From Planctomycetaceae bacterium (GTDB taxonomy: Bacteria; Planctomycetota; Planctomycetia; Planctomycetales; Planctomycetaceae): a DNA stretch of 32,768 bases. Numbering within the stretch: position 1 is the stretch's first letter; each line of letters begins with the position of its first letter. Made by a program: the position numbers and the translations under genes. This document shows positions 1 through 9,178 of the stretch, piece by piece. The DNA lies in assembly GCA_028284485.1 (NCBI GenBank), contig JANQRQ010000243.1, forward strand, positions 1-32,768, read 5' to 3'. Under the pieces are notes generated by a model. It had not been told where the DNA came from, made no database searches, and saw only the letters and a program-made list of their open reading frames with translations.

Positions 1-969
1 GAAGTATTGATGCCAAACACGATTGACAATCGCGCGGGCAAAAAACCGGTCTTGGCCGGACGTGAGCGCCAACTTGACCAACTCCCCGCGGGGGCTGAAG
101 GCCGGCACCTGCGCCGCCGGAGCGTCGGCGTCCCTCATTTGCCGTTTGACTTCCTCCGCTTGCGCGCGCACCTCCTCTTTCGTCAGTTCGACCACCGGCT
201 CCGTGACTGCAGAACCAGTCAGAAACATGAAGCGTGCCTGTTTTTCATCGCCCGATGTTGTTTGAAACTTCACGTTCCCGGTGTACTTCTCGGCGATGGT
301 CCGCTTCTTCGTCAGGTAGGTGCGATTAAAAAACGAAGCCAAACCGAAGTAGTGGTCCTGTAACCAATCGGCGACCAGTGGATGATCGTGACATTTGGCG
401 CAGCTAATACTCACTCCAAAGAATAGGCGACTCGTGTCATTTGTCATGTCGTCGAGTTCGCGAGCACGGCTGCGCAGAAATCCAGCCGCCCCCGGATGCA
501 GGATCGATTCTCGGTCGGGCAGCATGATGTCGCGGAACATTTCATTCCACGGTCGGTTGTCGCGAATAGCCGCTAGCAAATACTCGCGCCACTCCGAATC
601 GTCGTATTTTCCTTCCATCAGCCATTCGTCAATGACGTCGCGTTGATGGAATGCAAACTCGGGGCTCGACATCAACCGGTCGACTAACAGCGACCACTTT
701 TGCGGATACCTGGATTCGAGGAAACCCTGAGTTTCCGGCCAGGTCGGGATGCGCCCCACGAGATCCAGCGTGAGTCGGCGAACGAGCGTGGTTTCACTCG
801 CAAACTCGGCCATCGGGGAATCGGCCCGGTTGTAGCCGGCAGAGATGTAATGATCTACGGCAACATTCACCGGAGTTCCTGGACCCGGTGTATCGGCGGC
901 ACTAATTGGGCCAGCAATGGTCAGTGAAAGAACCACCGCCCTGGCGACGAATCGGTGCAATCTGATCAT
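1..969 (-). CDS. DUF1549 domain-containing protein (3' end cut by window edge)
   Basis: The reading frame starts at ATG 969 and stays open to base 1, giving the first 323 residues; the C-terminal part lies outside the window. A hydrophobic stretch at residues 7-24 ending near ISAAD looks like a signal peptide. The DUF1549 hallmarks follow: TLVRRLTLDLVGRIPT near residue 61, repeated paired-residue segments (NRPWNEM near 138), and a heme-type CAKCH motif at residues 190-194 followed by DHPLVADW. The visible end, VNRVWHQYF, is the usual opening of the DUF1553 half of these proteins, so the full gene probably has a DUF1549-DUF1553 layout. This family is greatly expanded in planctomycetes and usually sits next to DUF1501 genes; its biochemical role is unknown to me, and the single CxxCH suggests a secreted cytochrome-like protein (inference). 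A second, divergent member lies at 16455-18131. Confidence 0.9.
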   Translation of the reverse strand, partial: MIRLHRFVARAVVLSLTIAGPISAADTPGPGTPVNVAVDHYISAGYNRADSPMAEFASETTLVRRLTLDLVGRIPTWPETQGFLESRYPQKWSLLVDRLMSSPEFAFHQRDVIDEWLMEGKYDDSEWREYLLAAIRDNRPWNEMFRDIMLPDRESILHPGAAGFLRSRARELDDMTNDTSRLFFGVSISCAKCHDHPLVADWLQDHYFGLASFFNRTYLTKKRTIAEKYTGNVKFQTTSGDEKQARFMFLTGSAVTEPVVELTKEEVRAQAEEVKRQMRDADAPAAQVPAFSPRGELVKLALTSGQDRFFARAIVNRVWHQYF

Positions 970-1202
970 AGATTACACATTAACAATTTTTGATAAGTCC
1001 TTCAACGTGCACCAGTTCTGCAAACTCTGCCGGTCGTGATTCAATGTCGTCCAATTTCGTCGAATTCTCCGAAAATGACTGTCATTCCCGATTTTTTACT
1101 GCTATTTTACACCTTGAAATTACGACTTACTGACTGTCACCTTCTTGTGTCGACAGTCTCGTTCTTTACCAATTCGGCGATTTGACGAGAAAGGAGAAAA
1201 CG

Positions 1203-1391
1203 TTGGTCTCTCCGTCCATGCTTTCTGAAATTGAGATCGAATCGGAAGACTCGGTCGATGCTATTGACGAAATCCGACTGCGAACGTGGGCTCGGCAGCA
1301 TTATGCACCAGCAAACGAGCGGGACGATGAATGGCACCCAGTCATCCTTGACGAAATGACCCGCAAGGACCGCGAAATCGCCAAAACTTAA
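1203..1391 (+). CDS. Small conserved planctomycete-type hypothetical protein
   Basis: A small acidic protein of 62 residues if it starts at TTG 1203, which has an AAGGAG ribosome-binding site (1191-1196) six bases upstream. ATG 1218 (57 residues) is an alternative but sits too far from that site; TTG 1182 would place the ribosome site inside the gene. The sequence contains RLRTWARQHY, WHPVILDEM and RKDRE. From memory, short planctomycete proteins with a similar R-WAR-x-Y ... WHP-x-x-LDEM pattern are common, so I think it is real, but I cannot name a function. There is no signal peptide or membrane segment. It lies upstream of thymidylate kinase on the same strand, separated by 256 bases with no other gene. 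Confidence 0.6.
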   Translation: MVSPSMLSEIEIESEDSVDAIDEIRLRTWARQHYAPANERDDEWHPVILDEMTRKDREIAKT

Positions 1392-1647
1392 GCCATTACG
1401 GCGTTCGAATCAGCGCACACCCCACTGCTGGCCGTGCGTTAGATTTCTCGCCCATTCGGATGAACGAAGATTCACCCGTGTTCGATTTGATGTCGAATGC
1501 GGGTTTGTTTTTTGCCCAAGACAACGATCGCGGCTTGAAGGATGTTCTCGGAAAGTCGCTCGTTGATCACTCGAAGGAATACCCCGGTGGCGATCATCGA
1601 AAATCGCCACCGACTCGAATCTTGTTTCGCAATCTACGAATAGAACC

Positions 1648-2316
1648 ATGCTGATCGCAGTAGAGGGTATCGACGGTTCCGGCAAAGGAACACAATCGCA
1701 ACTACTAGTCGACCGTCTCAAAAAGGATGGCATAACGACCGGCTTCTTGAGCTTCCCGCAATACGAGTCGACCGAATTCGGACGTCGGATCGGCGATTTT
1801 CTGAACGGACGATTCGGTGACTTAGATCAGGTGAGCCCGTTTCTCGCCTCGCTACTGTATGCCGGCGACCGCTTTGAATCTCGCGAACGGCTCAAAGAAC
1901 TGCTCGATGCCAACGACATTGTCGTATTGGATCGGTATGTCCCCTCGAACGTCGCTCACCAAGGTGCAAAAGTCTCCGGTGACGAACGGCAGGAAATCAT
2001 CAACTGGATCCATCACGTTGAATACACATTGTTTCAATTGCCGACGCCCGACCTCGTAATTCTGCTCGACCTGCCCGCCGATCAGGCTCAGCAATTGATT
2101 CAAAAGAAGCAACAGCGCACCTACACCGACAAGGCGGCTGACCTGCAGGAAGCCGATGGCGATTACCTGGCTCAAGTTCGTCAGGTCTATGTCGATCTGG
2201 CAGCGCAAAACGACCGCTGGCAAACCATCAACTGCCTGTCTGCTGACGGCATTCGCCCGATCGAAGACATCGCCGACGAGATCTACTCCGTCGTGAGATC
2301 CAAGATCAAAAACTGA
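1648..2316 (+). CDS. tmk: Thymidylate kinase (dTMP kinase)
   Basis: This 222-residue protein phosphorylates dTMP to dTDP using ATP in the cytoplasmic dTTP synthesis pathway. It has the P-loop GIDGSGKGTQ at residues 7-16, YAGDR at 71-75 (equivalent to the usual L-A-DR segment), the DRY motif at 95-97 in VVLDRYVPSNVAHQGAK, and a lid-like region with RTYTDKAADLQEADGDYL near 157-174. The length fits the family (about 200-220 residues). The start ATG is directly before the P-loop strand, leaving no room for a later start. No strong ribosome-binding site is visible. The following gene begins 190 bases downstream on the same strand and is functionally unrelated. Confidence 0.95.
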   Translation: MLIAVEGIDGSGKGTQSQLLVDRLKKDGITTGFLSFPQYESTEFGRRIGDFLNGRFGDLDQVSPFLASLLYAGDRFESRERLKELLDANDIVVLDRYVPSNVAHQGAKVSGDERQEIINWIHHVEYTLFQLPTPDLVILLDLPADQAQQLIQKKQQRTYTDKAADLQEADGDYLAQVRQVYVDLAAQNDRWQTINCLSADGIRPIEDIADEIYSVVRSKIKN

Positions 2317-2506
2317 GTGCCGTCGGAGCCACGAAGTCGGTAGCGGTCACTCTTCGCCCTTATCTCGCCGCTCATACCATTCGAAAAATCTTCAAAAACT
2401 TTTCGAATTTCTGCCGCGAAAACGCAATCCGCCGTGAACCTGAGTATGGTGGGAGGCAAATCGGCCCCGGTTTCTCAGAATCTCCTCGATTCATTGGGAA
2501 AAAGCG

Positions 2507-5500
2507 ATGATTGATGAGAGCAAGTCGCACGACCTGAATCTGGATGAGACAATCATTCCCGAGGCATCCGGCGAGATCCTCGATGCCGGTCTGGAAGCCG
2601 CTTTCGAACTGAACGACTCGGTCTTCAAGAATCCCCACGGCAGCATCCTCAAAACGCTCAGCCAAAGCCTGCACAAAGTCCCCCGGGTGGCCCTCCGCGA
2701 GGCGGCCGGCGAAGGTAGCAATCCAATTGTCCGGCCTAAATCGGCCGAACTTCCGCCCGATCAACCGGACAGCCGCTATCGCTTAGACGGCGAAATCGCG
2801 CGCGGCGGAATGGGCGCCATTCTGAAAGGCCGCGATGTCGACCTCGGTCGCGACTTGGCAATCAAGGTTTTGCTCGATTCGCACAAGGACCAACCCGAAG
2901 TCGTGGAGCGATTCATCGAAGAGGCCCAAATCGGGGGACAACTCCAGCACCCGGGGATCGTGCCGGTCTACGAACTGGGACAATTCTCCGACCAGCGCCC
3001 CTTCTTCAGCATGAAGTTGGTCAAAGGGCAAACACTGGCGTCTCTCCTTTCCAAGCGAAAAGATCCCGAAGAAGACCGCGCCAAACTGCTAGGCATCTTC
3101 GAACAGGTCTGCCAGACAATGGCTTACGCCCACAGCAAAGGGGTCATCCATCGCGATTTGAAGCCGTCCAACATCATGGTGGGGGCCTTCGGCGAAGTGC
3201 AGGTGATGGACTGGGGCCTGGCCAAGGTCCTGTCCGAAGGCGGCGTCGCTGATGAGAAGAAGTCGCTGCAGAAGCAGCAGAACGTCTCGGTCATTCAAAC
3301 GCGACGCAGCTTAGGGAGTGAAACGCCCCTGGGTGTCGGCTCGGAGACCCAAATGGGAAGCGTGTTGGGAACGCCCGCCTACATGCCCCCCGAACAGGCG
3401 TTGGGAGAGGTCGACCGCCTCGATGAACGGGCCGACGTGTTCGGCTTGGGAGGGATGCTATGCGAGATTTTGACTGCCAAGCCTCCTTACACGGGAGAAG
3501 ATGGTGCCGAGGTGTACCGCAAAGCGAGTCGCGGGAAACTCGCCGAATGCTTCGACCGTTTGGATCAATCGGGGGCCGATGCAGACTTGATCGATCTGAA
3601 CAAATCGATGCTCGCCGCCGAACCTGACGACCGCCCCGATGACGCAAGCGTTGTCTCAGAAGAGATTTCGAAATACCTCAACAGTGTTCAGGATCGGTTG
3701 AAAGAAGCCGAGTTGGACAAAGCCCGTTCCGACGGAAAACGCAAGATGTATATCGCGGTGATCGTGCTGAGTTTGATCATTGCGAACGGAGCACTGCTCG
3801 TCGCCAATAAATTTCGAGCACAGCGAGAAGAGCAGGCACTACTCGCGGCTCAGAACAACACGCTGGCAGAAGAGAATGACCAGGAACGGAAAGAGGCGGA
3901 AAGCGCACGTGCGGTTGCAGAGAATACATCCAAGAAACTGTCTGAGGAACGAAAACGACTCCGGGAGCAACTTTACGCATCTCTGATTCCGCAAGCGGAG
4001 TCGGCCATCCGCGCCGGAGATAGGATCGCGGCACGCCAACTGTTGAATCAATGCCCAGAAGATTTGCGTCACTGGGAATGGGATCATTTGTCGTGGCGTG
4101 CACGATCCCGATGTCTGATAACGATTCCAGGAGCTGGGATCATTCGCTTTTCTCCCCAGGGCGATCTTCTAACTCGACATGGTGGCCCTGATCGATTCGT
4201 TCGCAGCTGGAAACTCGAAAATGGCATGCTGATCGGCGAATATCCCGTCGAGGTGGCTGGCCAGTACCAGGACTCGCGAGATCCGGGAAACCTCGGCAAC
4301 TTCATTCTTGGATTAAACACAATCAGTAACGATGGCAAATACATTCTGACCGTAGGTGATGGTTCAACCTTGTCGCTGGTCCGAATTGCGTCTGGAAGAC
4401 GGCAGTGGGAAGTGGATGGCGAGATTTCACAAGCCGGAATGTTCAGCCCTGATGACAGTATGTTCTTGGGAAAGCAACGCCAGAGCGGTGCTATAAGGTT
4501 GATGGACTCAGCAAACGGCCAACTGCTTCAATCGGGATCTGTTGTTCAAACAACCCGTGGATCCGAGTTTTCGCCCGACTGTAGCCGACTCGCAATAAGC
4601 TACGGAATCTACGAAGTCCCGTCCCTCGAAAAAGTCATCGAACTTGATGCTGCCACGGAAGGCCTCACCCCAACAGACGCTCTCGCTTGGACTCCCGATA
4701 GTCAGTCTGTAGTGACTGGCGACCGCGATGGTTGCATTAGAATCTGGGACGCGCAAACAGGCCAAAGGCTCAAGATGCTGACCGGCCATGAGGGAAGAAT
4801 CCGAGATGTTGTCGTTAGTTTGGACGGTCGGCAAGTCGCTTCGATCGGCTGGGATGGTACAGTTCGTTTGGCGGATATACACGATGACACGACGCAAGAA
4901 CTCCGTGTCATTGGCAAGCACGACACGGGACACACTTGGCGTTTGGCATTCACGTCGGATGGTTCGAGAATTGTCTCAAGCGGAGACACTCGAGTCTGCA
5001 GGGTCTGGCCGATCGCTATGGACTACGAGTCCGATTCCCTCCTGCATTCTCAGGGAACGAACTGTGTTGCGTTCAACAGGAGTGGTACGCGCATCGCTTG
5101 CGGTAATTCAAGGGGCAGAATCTCTGTCTGGGATGTTATGTCGCGTAAGATTGTCGCCGCCTTTGAAAGTGAGAATTCTGTCCGCGACATCGTCTGGTTT
5201 CCTGATGGAACCCAGCTTGCTACCGAATGCAATGGTGTCATCGAAGTGTGGGACATCGTTTCAGCTGACGGAGAGTCTAGAAAAATAGATTCCGATCAAA
5301 GCGTCAGTTCATTTGCAGTCAATTCGAAAGGGACGTTATTAGCGGCTGCGTCCCGAAACCAGAACCGCCTTCAAGTCTGGAATGCAGAAACTGGTCAGCA
5401 GAATTATGAACTCCCATTGCCGGAATCGTTTCAAGCCAGAATCGCATGGTCCCCGACGGGCACAGAATTGGCAATCAGTCATCCGGACTCACAGGTCACA

Positions 5501-6538
5501 GTTGTTGAAGCTCATACGGGGCGTGTTCTGCGTAAACTGCCAATCACTGCAAACAGCGTCGCGTATTCCACAGATAGCCAACGACTAGCTTGCGGAATGG
5601 GTAACGAAATCACAGTGTTGGACGCTCAATCAGGGCGGATTATTCACAAAGGCAAGTGCCGCAACCACGTGATGAGATTACAGTTCCTAGACGACACGCG
5701 TCTGATCCTCTTGAGCCAGGTGACTCCGAACAATGCCCTTAGGGCAAAGGAAGAAGTGTCGGTTTGGAACATGAATCCGGAAGAGGAATTACTGACTTTG
5801 AAAGGTCATCGTTCAGCGTTAACAGACTTTGACGTCAGCCCAAATGGACGGACTGTCGTGACCTCAAGTGGCGACGGGGTCCGAATATGGGAAACGAATC
5901 CCACATCGATCGAAGTCTCAGGACGAACAGAATTCGAACACACACGACAGATCGTCGACGAGTACTTCGAGGAATTGAAGTTCACAAGGCCGGTTATTGA
6001 CGCCCTTAACAAAGACACAAGTATGACAAGCGAAGTGAGGACGATCGCCATAGAACTTAGCAAAATCCGACGTGATATCGCTGACGACGTCAATGAGGCG
6101 GACAGACTCAATAGCAGCAGTCTCTCTATCACCACCGTCCCTGATCATCCCAAGTCAGACTATCGTGATGCCATTGGTATGGCCAAGACAGCGTCAGCAA
6201 TCCTTCCCGAATCGGCTATCTACCGCAGTACATTGGGCATCGCCCAATATCGAGTTAAGGACTACAACGAAGCACTGGAGACCCTTCGCCACGCTGAACG
6301 GCAGTTCTTCGAGATGCACCCGGGGCGCGACTATCCCCCAATTGTTGCCTTCCTGGCAATGACGCTACATCAACTCGGTCGGCACAATGAAGCCGTGGAA
6401 CAGCTCGACCGCCTGCAGCGCTGGTTCGATGAAGACAAATGGGGCGGAAACCGCGAACTTTACCTCCAGTTCCAGCAGGAAGCGAAAGAGTTGATTCTTA
6501 GGACAGAATCAATAAATGAGACGCTGAACAATTCCTGA
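2507..6538 (+). CDS. Membrane Ser/Thr protein kinase with WD40 and TPR repeats
   Basis: A 1343-residue Hanks-type kinase. The N-terminal ~90 residues are of unknown function. The kinase domain (about 90-395) has a glycine loop GEIARGGMG (95-103), catalytic lysine K120 in AIKVLL, HRDLKPSN with D217, and DWG (235-237) in place of the usual DFG, followed by GTPAYMPPEQA. One membrane segment spans about 414-436, then a charged coiled coil (about 437-490). Residues about 520-1140 form many WD40 blades (for example DGCIRIWDAQTG, DGTVRLADI, SGDGVRIWE). The end (about 1230-1310) carries two TPR-like units. This predicts a cytoplasmic kinase joined through the membrane to a periplasmic or intracytoplasmic sensor/scaffold. 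A GGGAA site precedes ATG 2507. A sigma factor begins 48 bases after the stop and is a likely partner (inference). Confidence 0.92.
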   Translation: MIDESKSHDLNLDETIIPEASGEILDAGLEAAFELNDSVFKNPHGSILKTLSQSLHKVPRVALREAAGEGSNPIVRPKSAELPPDQPDSRYRLDGEIARGGMGAILKGRDVDLGRDLAIKVLLDSHKDQPEVVERFIEEAQIGGQLQHPGIVPVYELGQFSDQRPFFSMKLVKGQTLASLLSKRKDPEEDRAKLLGIFEQVCQTMAYAHSKGVIHRDLKPSNIMVGAFGEVQVMDWGLAKVLSEGGVADEKKSLQKQQNVSVIQTRRSLGSETPLGVGSETQMGSVLGTPAYMPPEQALGEVDRLDERADVFGLGGMLCEILTAKPPYTGEDGAEVYRKASRGKLAECFDRLDQSGADADLIDLNKSMLAAEPDDRPDDASVVSEEISKYLNSVQDRLKEAELDKARSDGKRKMYIAVIVLSLIIANGALLVANKFRAQREEQALLAAQNNTLAEENDQERKEAESARAVAENTSKKLSEERKRLREQLYASLIPQAESAIRAGDRIAARQLLNQCPEDLRHWEWDHLSWRARSRCLITIPGAGIIRFSPQGDLLTRHGGPDRFVRSWKLENGMLIGEYPVEVAGQYQDSRDPGNLGNFILGLNTISNDGKYILTVGDGSTLSLVRIASGRRQWEVDGEISQAGMFSPDDSMFLGKQRQSGAIRLMDSANGQLLQSGSVVQTTRGSEFSPDCSRLAISYGIYEVPSLEKVIELDAATEGLTPTDALAWTPDSQSVVTGDRDGCIRIWDAQTGQRLKMLTGHEGRIRDVVVSLDGRQVASIGWDGTVRLADIHDDTTQELRVIGKHDTGHTWRLAFTSDGSRIVSSGDTRVCRVWPIAMDYESDSLLHSQGTNCVAFNRSGTRIACGNSRGRISVWDVMSRKIVAAFESENSVRDIVWFPDGTQLATECNGVIEVWDIVSADGESRKIDSDQSVSSFAVNSKGTLLAAASRNQNRLQVWNAETGQQNYELPLPESFQARIAWSPTGTELAISHPDSQVTVVEAHTGRVLRKLPITANSVAYSTDSQRLACGMGNEITVLDAQSGRIIHKGKCRNHVMRLQFLDDTRLILLSQVTPNNALRAKEEVSVWNMNPEEELLTLKGHRSALTDFDVSPNGRTVVTSSGDGVRIWETNPTSIEVSGRTEFEHTRQIVDEYFEELKFTRPVIDALNKDTSMTSEVRTIAIELSKIRRDIADDVNEADRLNSSSLSITTVPDHPKSDYRDAIGMAKTASAILPESAIYRSTLGIAQYRVKDYNEALETLRHAERQFFEMHPGRDYPPIVAFLAMTLHQLGRHNEAVEQLDRLQRWFDEDKWGGNRELYLQFQQEAKELILRTESINETLNNS

Positions 6539-6586
6539 TCCCATCACCTAGGCGTGCGACTGCGGCGGAATGTTCCTCTTCAAACT

Positions 6587-7267
6587 ATGTCCAACCCTGA
6601 GACCACCTGCTGGACGATGATTGAAGCGGCGGCTGGCGGTAGCCCGACCGACCGAGAACAGTTCGCCAAAACATATCTGCCCGTCGTCACCGCTTATCTG
6701 AAGGCTCGCTGGCGACAAACACCGTACCGCGAATCGATCGACGATGCCGTCCAGGAAGTATTTCTCGAATGCTTTCGAGACGGGGGACCACTGGCCCGTG
6801 CTGACAGACGTTGCGATGGCGGCTTCCGGCCATTCCTGTATGGAGTCGTTCGCAACGTTGCCCGGCGTTTCGAGGCTCGTCACCCGGTGCGTCAGCAGAA
6901 ACACCAGAGCGGCGTCGAGTTGGAGGTCATCGCAGGTGAAGACGATCAGCACTCCCAAGTCTTTGACCGCGCTTGGGCCAAGTCGATGATGAAACAGGCT
7001 GCGCAACGGCAAGCGGTTCGAGCCCAGAAATTAGGAGAGCCTGCCAAACGCCGTATCGAACTGCTGCGACTCCGGTTTCAAGAAGGTCGACCCATTCGTG
7101 AAATCGCCCAAGAATGGGGAATCGATCCAGCGAAGCTGCATCACGAGTATGCCACCGCCCGCCGTGAATTCAAAATGGCACTCGTCGAGGTCGTCGCCTT
7201 CCATCAGCCGCGTTCGCAAGAAGAGGTCCAGCGAGAATGCACATCCCTGCTCGAGATGTTGTCGTGA
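6587..7267 (+). CDS. ECF-like RNA polymerase sigma factor
   Basis: This 226-residue protein has a sigma region 2-like segment around residues 45-70 (DDAVQEVFLECF) and R-FLYGVVRNVARRF near 80-95. A C-terminal helix-turn-helix of region 4 type lies at about 165-205 (LRLRFQEG-PIREIAQEWGI). It lacks region 1 and 3 domains, as expected for ECF-type factors. ATG 6587 is chosen because the upstream GTG at 6554 only adds an 11-residue unlike-family leader. No strong ribosome-binding site is seen. It is transcribed in the same direction as the kinase gene 48 bases upstream. Planctomycetes often pair ECF sigma factors with Ser/Thr kinases instead of classic anti-sigma factors, so kinase control of this factor is a reasonable inference. 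No anti-sigma gene is visible nearby. Confidence 0.85.
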   Translation: MSNPETTCWTMIEAAAGGSPTDREQFAKTYLPVVTAYLKARWRQTPYRESIDDAVQEVFLECFRDGGPLARADRRCDGGFRPFLYGVVRNVARRFEARHPVRQQKHQSGVELEVIAGEDDQHSQVFDRAWAKSMMKQAAQRQAVRAQKLGEPAKRRIELLRLRFQEGRPIREIAQEWGIDPAKLHHEYATARREFKMALVEVVAFHQPRSQEEVQRECTSLLEMLS

Positions 7268-7286
7268 GGACGGCAATGTCACGCCG

Positions 7287-8414
7287 TTAAGCGGCGGAGT
7301 CCCAGCTTTCGTCGTCTTCATCGACTTCCGCATCGTCGACATGCTCATTGTCGTCATCGTCGGCTAGTTCATCTTCTTCGCCCTCTGCCGTCTCTTCGAA
7401 GTCGTCGTCCTCGTCTTCGTCGTCGAATTCGTCTTCGATTTCATTCTCAAGCTCATCCTCTTCGTCGAGTTCGTCGGTTGCGTCGTCGTCTAACTCGAGT
7501 TCCTCATCGTCTTCTTCAACTTCTTCGTACTCATCGTCGCCAAGTTCGAGCTCTTCATCGTCTTCGTATTCCTCATCGTCGAATTCGTCATCGACCGTGT
7601 CGTCTTCATCGATTTCGTCATCGTCGATGTCCAACTCGTCCGCTTCCTCGTCGGGCGACTCGGCCACTTCGCCTGCAGCGGCCTTTTTGTCGCGCTTGAC
7701 CGGCTTGAGTTCCTCGGCCATCGGCAGTTGATCCAGATTGCGCAGCCCGAATAGTTCCAGAAATCTTCGCGTCGTACCGTAGAGATAGGGCCGCCCCAAC
7801 GAGTCATCCTCGCCGGCGATCCGCACCAGGCCGCGTTCCATCAGTTGCTTCAACATTTCACTGCTTTGCACACCTCGGATCGCTTCGATGTCGGCTCGCA
7901 CGATCGGTTGACGGTAAGCCACGATCGACAAAGTCTCCATCGCCGGAGGCGATAGTTTCAATTGCGCTTGCCTTTGATGCAGTTTTTGCATCCAGAATGA
8001 AAACTCGGGCCGTGTCAGCAACTGGTAACCGGCTGCGACGCGTTCGACTCGAAACGACGACCCCGACGCGTCATACATCTCGTTGAGTTGATCAATGAGG
8101 GCCCGCACTTCTGCCGCATCGACCAACGTTCCCAACTGCACCAGTTTGCGGGTGGTGAGGGCCCCTTCTGCCACCAACAACACCGCTTCGAGTCGGGCCA
8201 TTTTGCGATTGCGGCGGTACGGGCTTCCGTTACCCACCTGCGAAACGACTGCGTCACCGATTGGGGATCGAAAATAGAACCGCCCGTTGCGCTCGGAAGA
8301 CGGGCGGCCGAAGTCTTGCAGTGCAAGTTCGCCGGGCAGATGCAGCCACTGGCCATTTGCAGAATCGGCGGAATGCAGGTCACTCCCCACACCGTGCCCG
8401 TACATGTCCATCAT
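7287..8414 (-). CDS. scpB: Segregation and condensation protein B with long acidic tail
   Basis: ScpB joins ScpA and SMC in the complex that compacts and separates chromosomes. The core (about residues 70-235) has the tandem winged-helix pattern, including ARLEAVLLVAEGALT, the signature LSIVAYRQPIVRADIEAIRGV region (162-182), and GRPYLYGTT with FLELFGL. Two parts are unusual. A ~70-residue N-terminal extension precedes the core, and residues ~251-375 are an extremely acidic tail made almost only of Asp, Glu and a few hydrophobics. I chose ATG 8414 because it overlaps the TGA of the upstream gene (ATGA, 4 bases), a usual translational coupling; GTG 8429 is an alternative. Typical ScpB is about 180-250 residues. 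It converges with the sigma factor gene, with 19 bases between the stops. No scpA is in the window. Confidence 0.93.
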   Translation of the reverse strand: MMDMYGHGVGSDLHSADSANGQWLHLPGELALQDFGRPSSERNGRFYFRSPIGDAVVSQVGNGSPYRRNRKMARLEAVLLVAEGALTTRKLVQLGTLVDAAEVRALIDQLNEMYDASGSSFRVERVAAGYQLLTRPEFSFWMQKLHQRQAQLKLSPPAMETLSIVAYRQPIVRADIEAIRGVQSSEMLKQLMERGLVRIAGEDDSLGRPYLYGTTRRFLELFGLRNLDQLPMAEELKPVKRDKKAAAGEVAESPDEEADELDIDDDEIDEDDTVDDEFDDEEYEDDEELELGDDEYEEVEEDDEELELDDDATDELDEEDELENEIEDEFDDEDEDDDFEETAEGEEDELADDDDNEHVDDAEVDEDDESWDSAA

Positions 8415-9178
8415 CGATATTGAAGCCACTCTTCAATTTGAGCCAAGACTTTTTTGACCGCAAGAATCGGTTCGGTCGCTTCGGCTTCGAAACGGTGAGT
8501 GATGCGTGGGTCGTCCTTCGGGGTATAGGAACAAGCAAAATGAAACTCATTCATCCGTTCGCCCGGTTCCAACTTGTACTGACGGATTCCCAGTTCCGCC
8601 AGCCGCGCAGCCGCTTCCTGCCACGTTAACGGTTCGCTTTGCTGTAATGGCACGCGCTGCTGCTGCCCTTCTTGGGGGAACTCTCCTTCGAAACTTCCAT
8701 TCACCAGACCACGCGATTCGGCCACGGCGACGGCATGGAATTCGGTCGACGTCTCGGTTGCCCTGGCGGGATCAACGGCCCACCCCTGCATGGCACGTTG
8801 TGGCGGCGAGGATTTGGCATGCGGAACGCGTGCAGTCGCAGGTTGCATCGATTCCGATTCGTACGACGCTTGTTGTGCGAAAGGATCCCACTGGTCACCG
8901 GACGAGGGACTCGTCATCACCGCGGCTTGCGGCCGTGCGCGGCGACTGTTTGGCCAATTTTCGTTCTGCTCCTGGAAATAGTCGGCATTGGACGAATTCT
9001 GCATCTCGCCCGTCTCCGAAGCGATCGCCGGTTGTGCCTGGTTTTGTCCCAATTGCGACGACAGCGATGCCACGACTGGGGCGAATTGTGGGATGCCGAA
9101 AACAGCGAACATGGGAACAGCGATCAACGGCAAGAGCATCAATATCGCTGTGAACGAACCGCTTGTTCTCGCGTGCAT
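8411..9178 (-). CDS. Membrane-anchored hypothetical protein coupled to scpB
   Basis: A 255-residue protein that I do not recognise. A hydrophobic segment at about residues 8-32 would anchor it or act as a signal peptide. Residues ~40-175 are Gln/Ser/Ala/Pro-rich and probably disordered. The last ~75 residues look folded: LTWQEAAARLAELGI, then KLEPGERMNEFHFACSY, and an amphipathic final helix. The start ATG 9178 has an AAGGAG site nine bases upstream. Its stop overlaps the start of scpB by four bases, so the two are very likely one operon. That linkage hints at a role near the cell envelope in chromosome segregation or division, but the operon link is the only evidence. The 393-base gap upstream separates it from a divergent gene. 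Confidence 0.75.
   Translation of the reverse strand: MHARTSGSFTAILMLLPLIAVPMFAVFGIPQFAPVVASLSSQLGQNQAQPAIASETGEMQNSSNADYFQEQNENWPNSRRARPQAAVMTSPSSGDQWDPFAQQASYESESMQPATARVPHAKSSPPQRAMQGWAVDPARATETSTEFHAVAVAESRGLVNGSFEGEFPQEGQQQRVPLQQSEPLTWQEAAARLAELGIRQYKLEPGERMNEFHFACSYTPKDDPRITHRFEAEATEPILAVKKVLAQIEEWLQYR

Noticed and set aside
1460..1654. Small plus-strand frame ending inside the tmk start
   Set aside because: No ribosome site or motif and it overlaps tmk in another frame; probably chance.
7348..7731. Plus-strand frame encoding a poly-serine protein
   Set aside because: It is the antisense of the GAA/GAT-rich acidic tail of scpB; its composition is a by-product of that tail.
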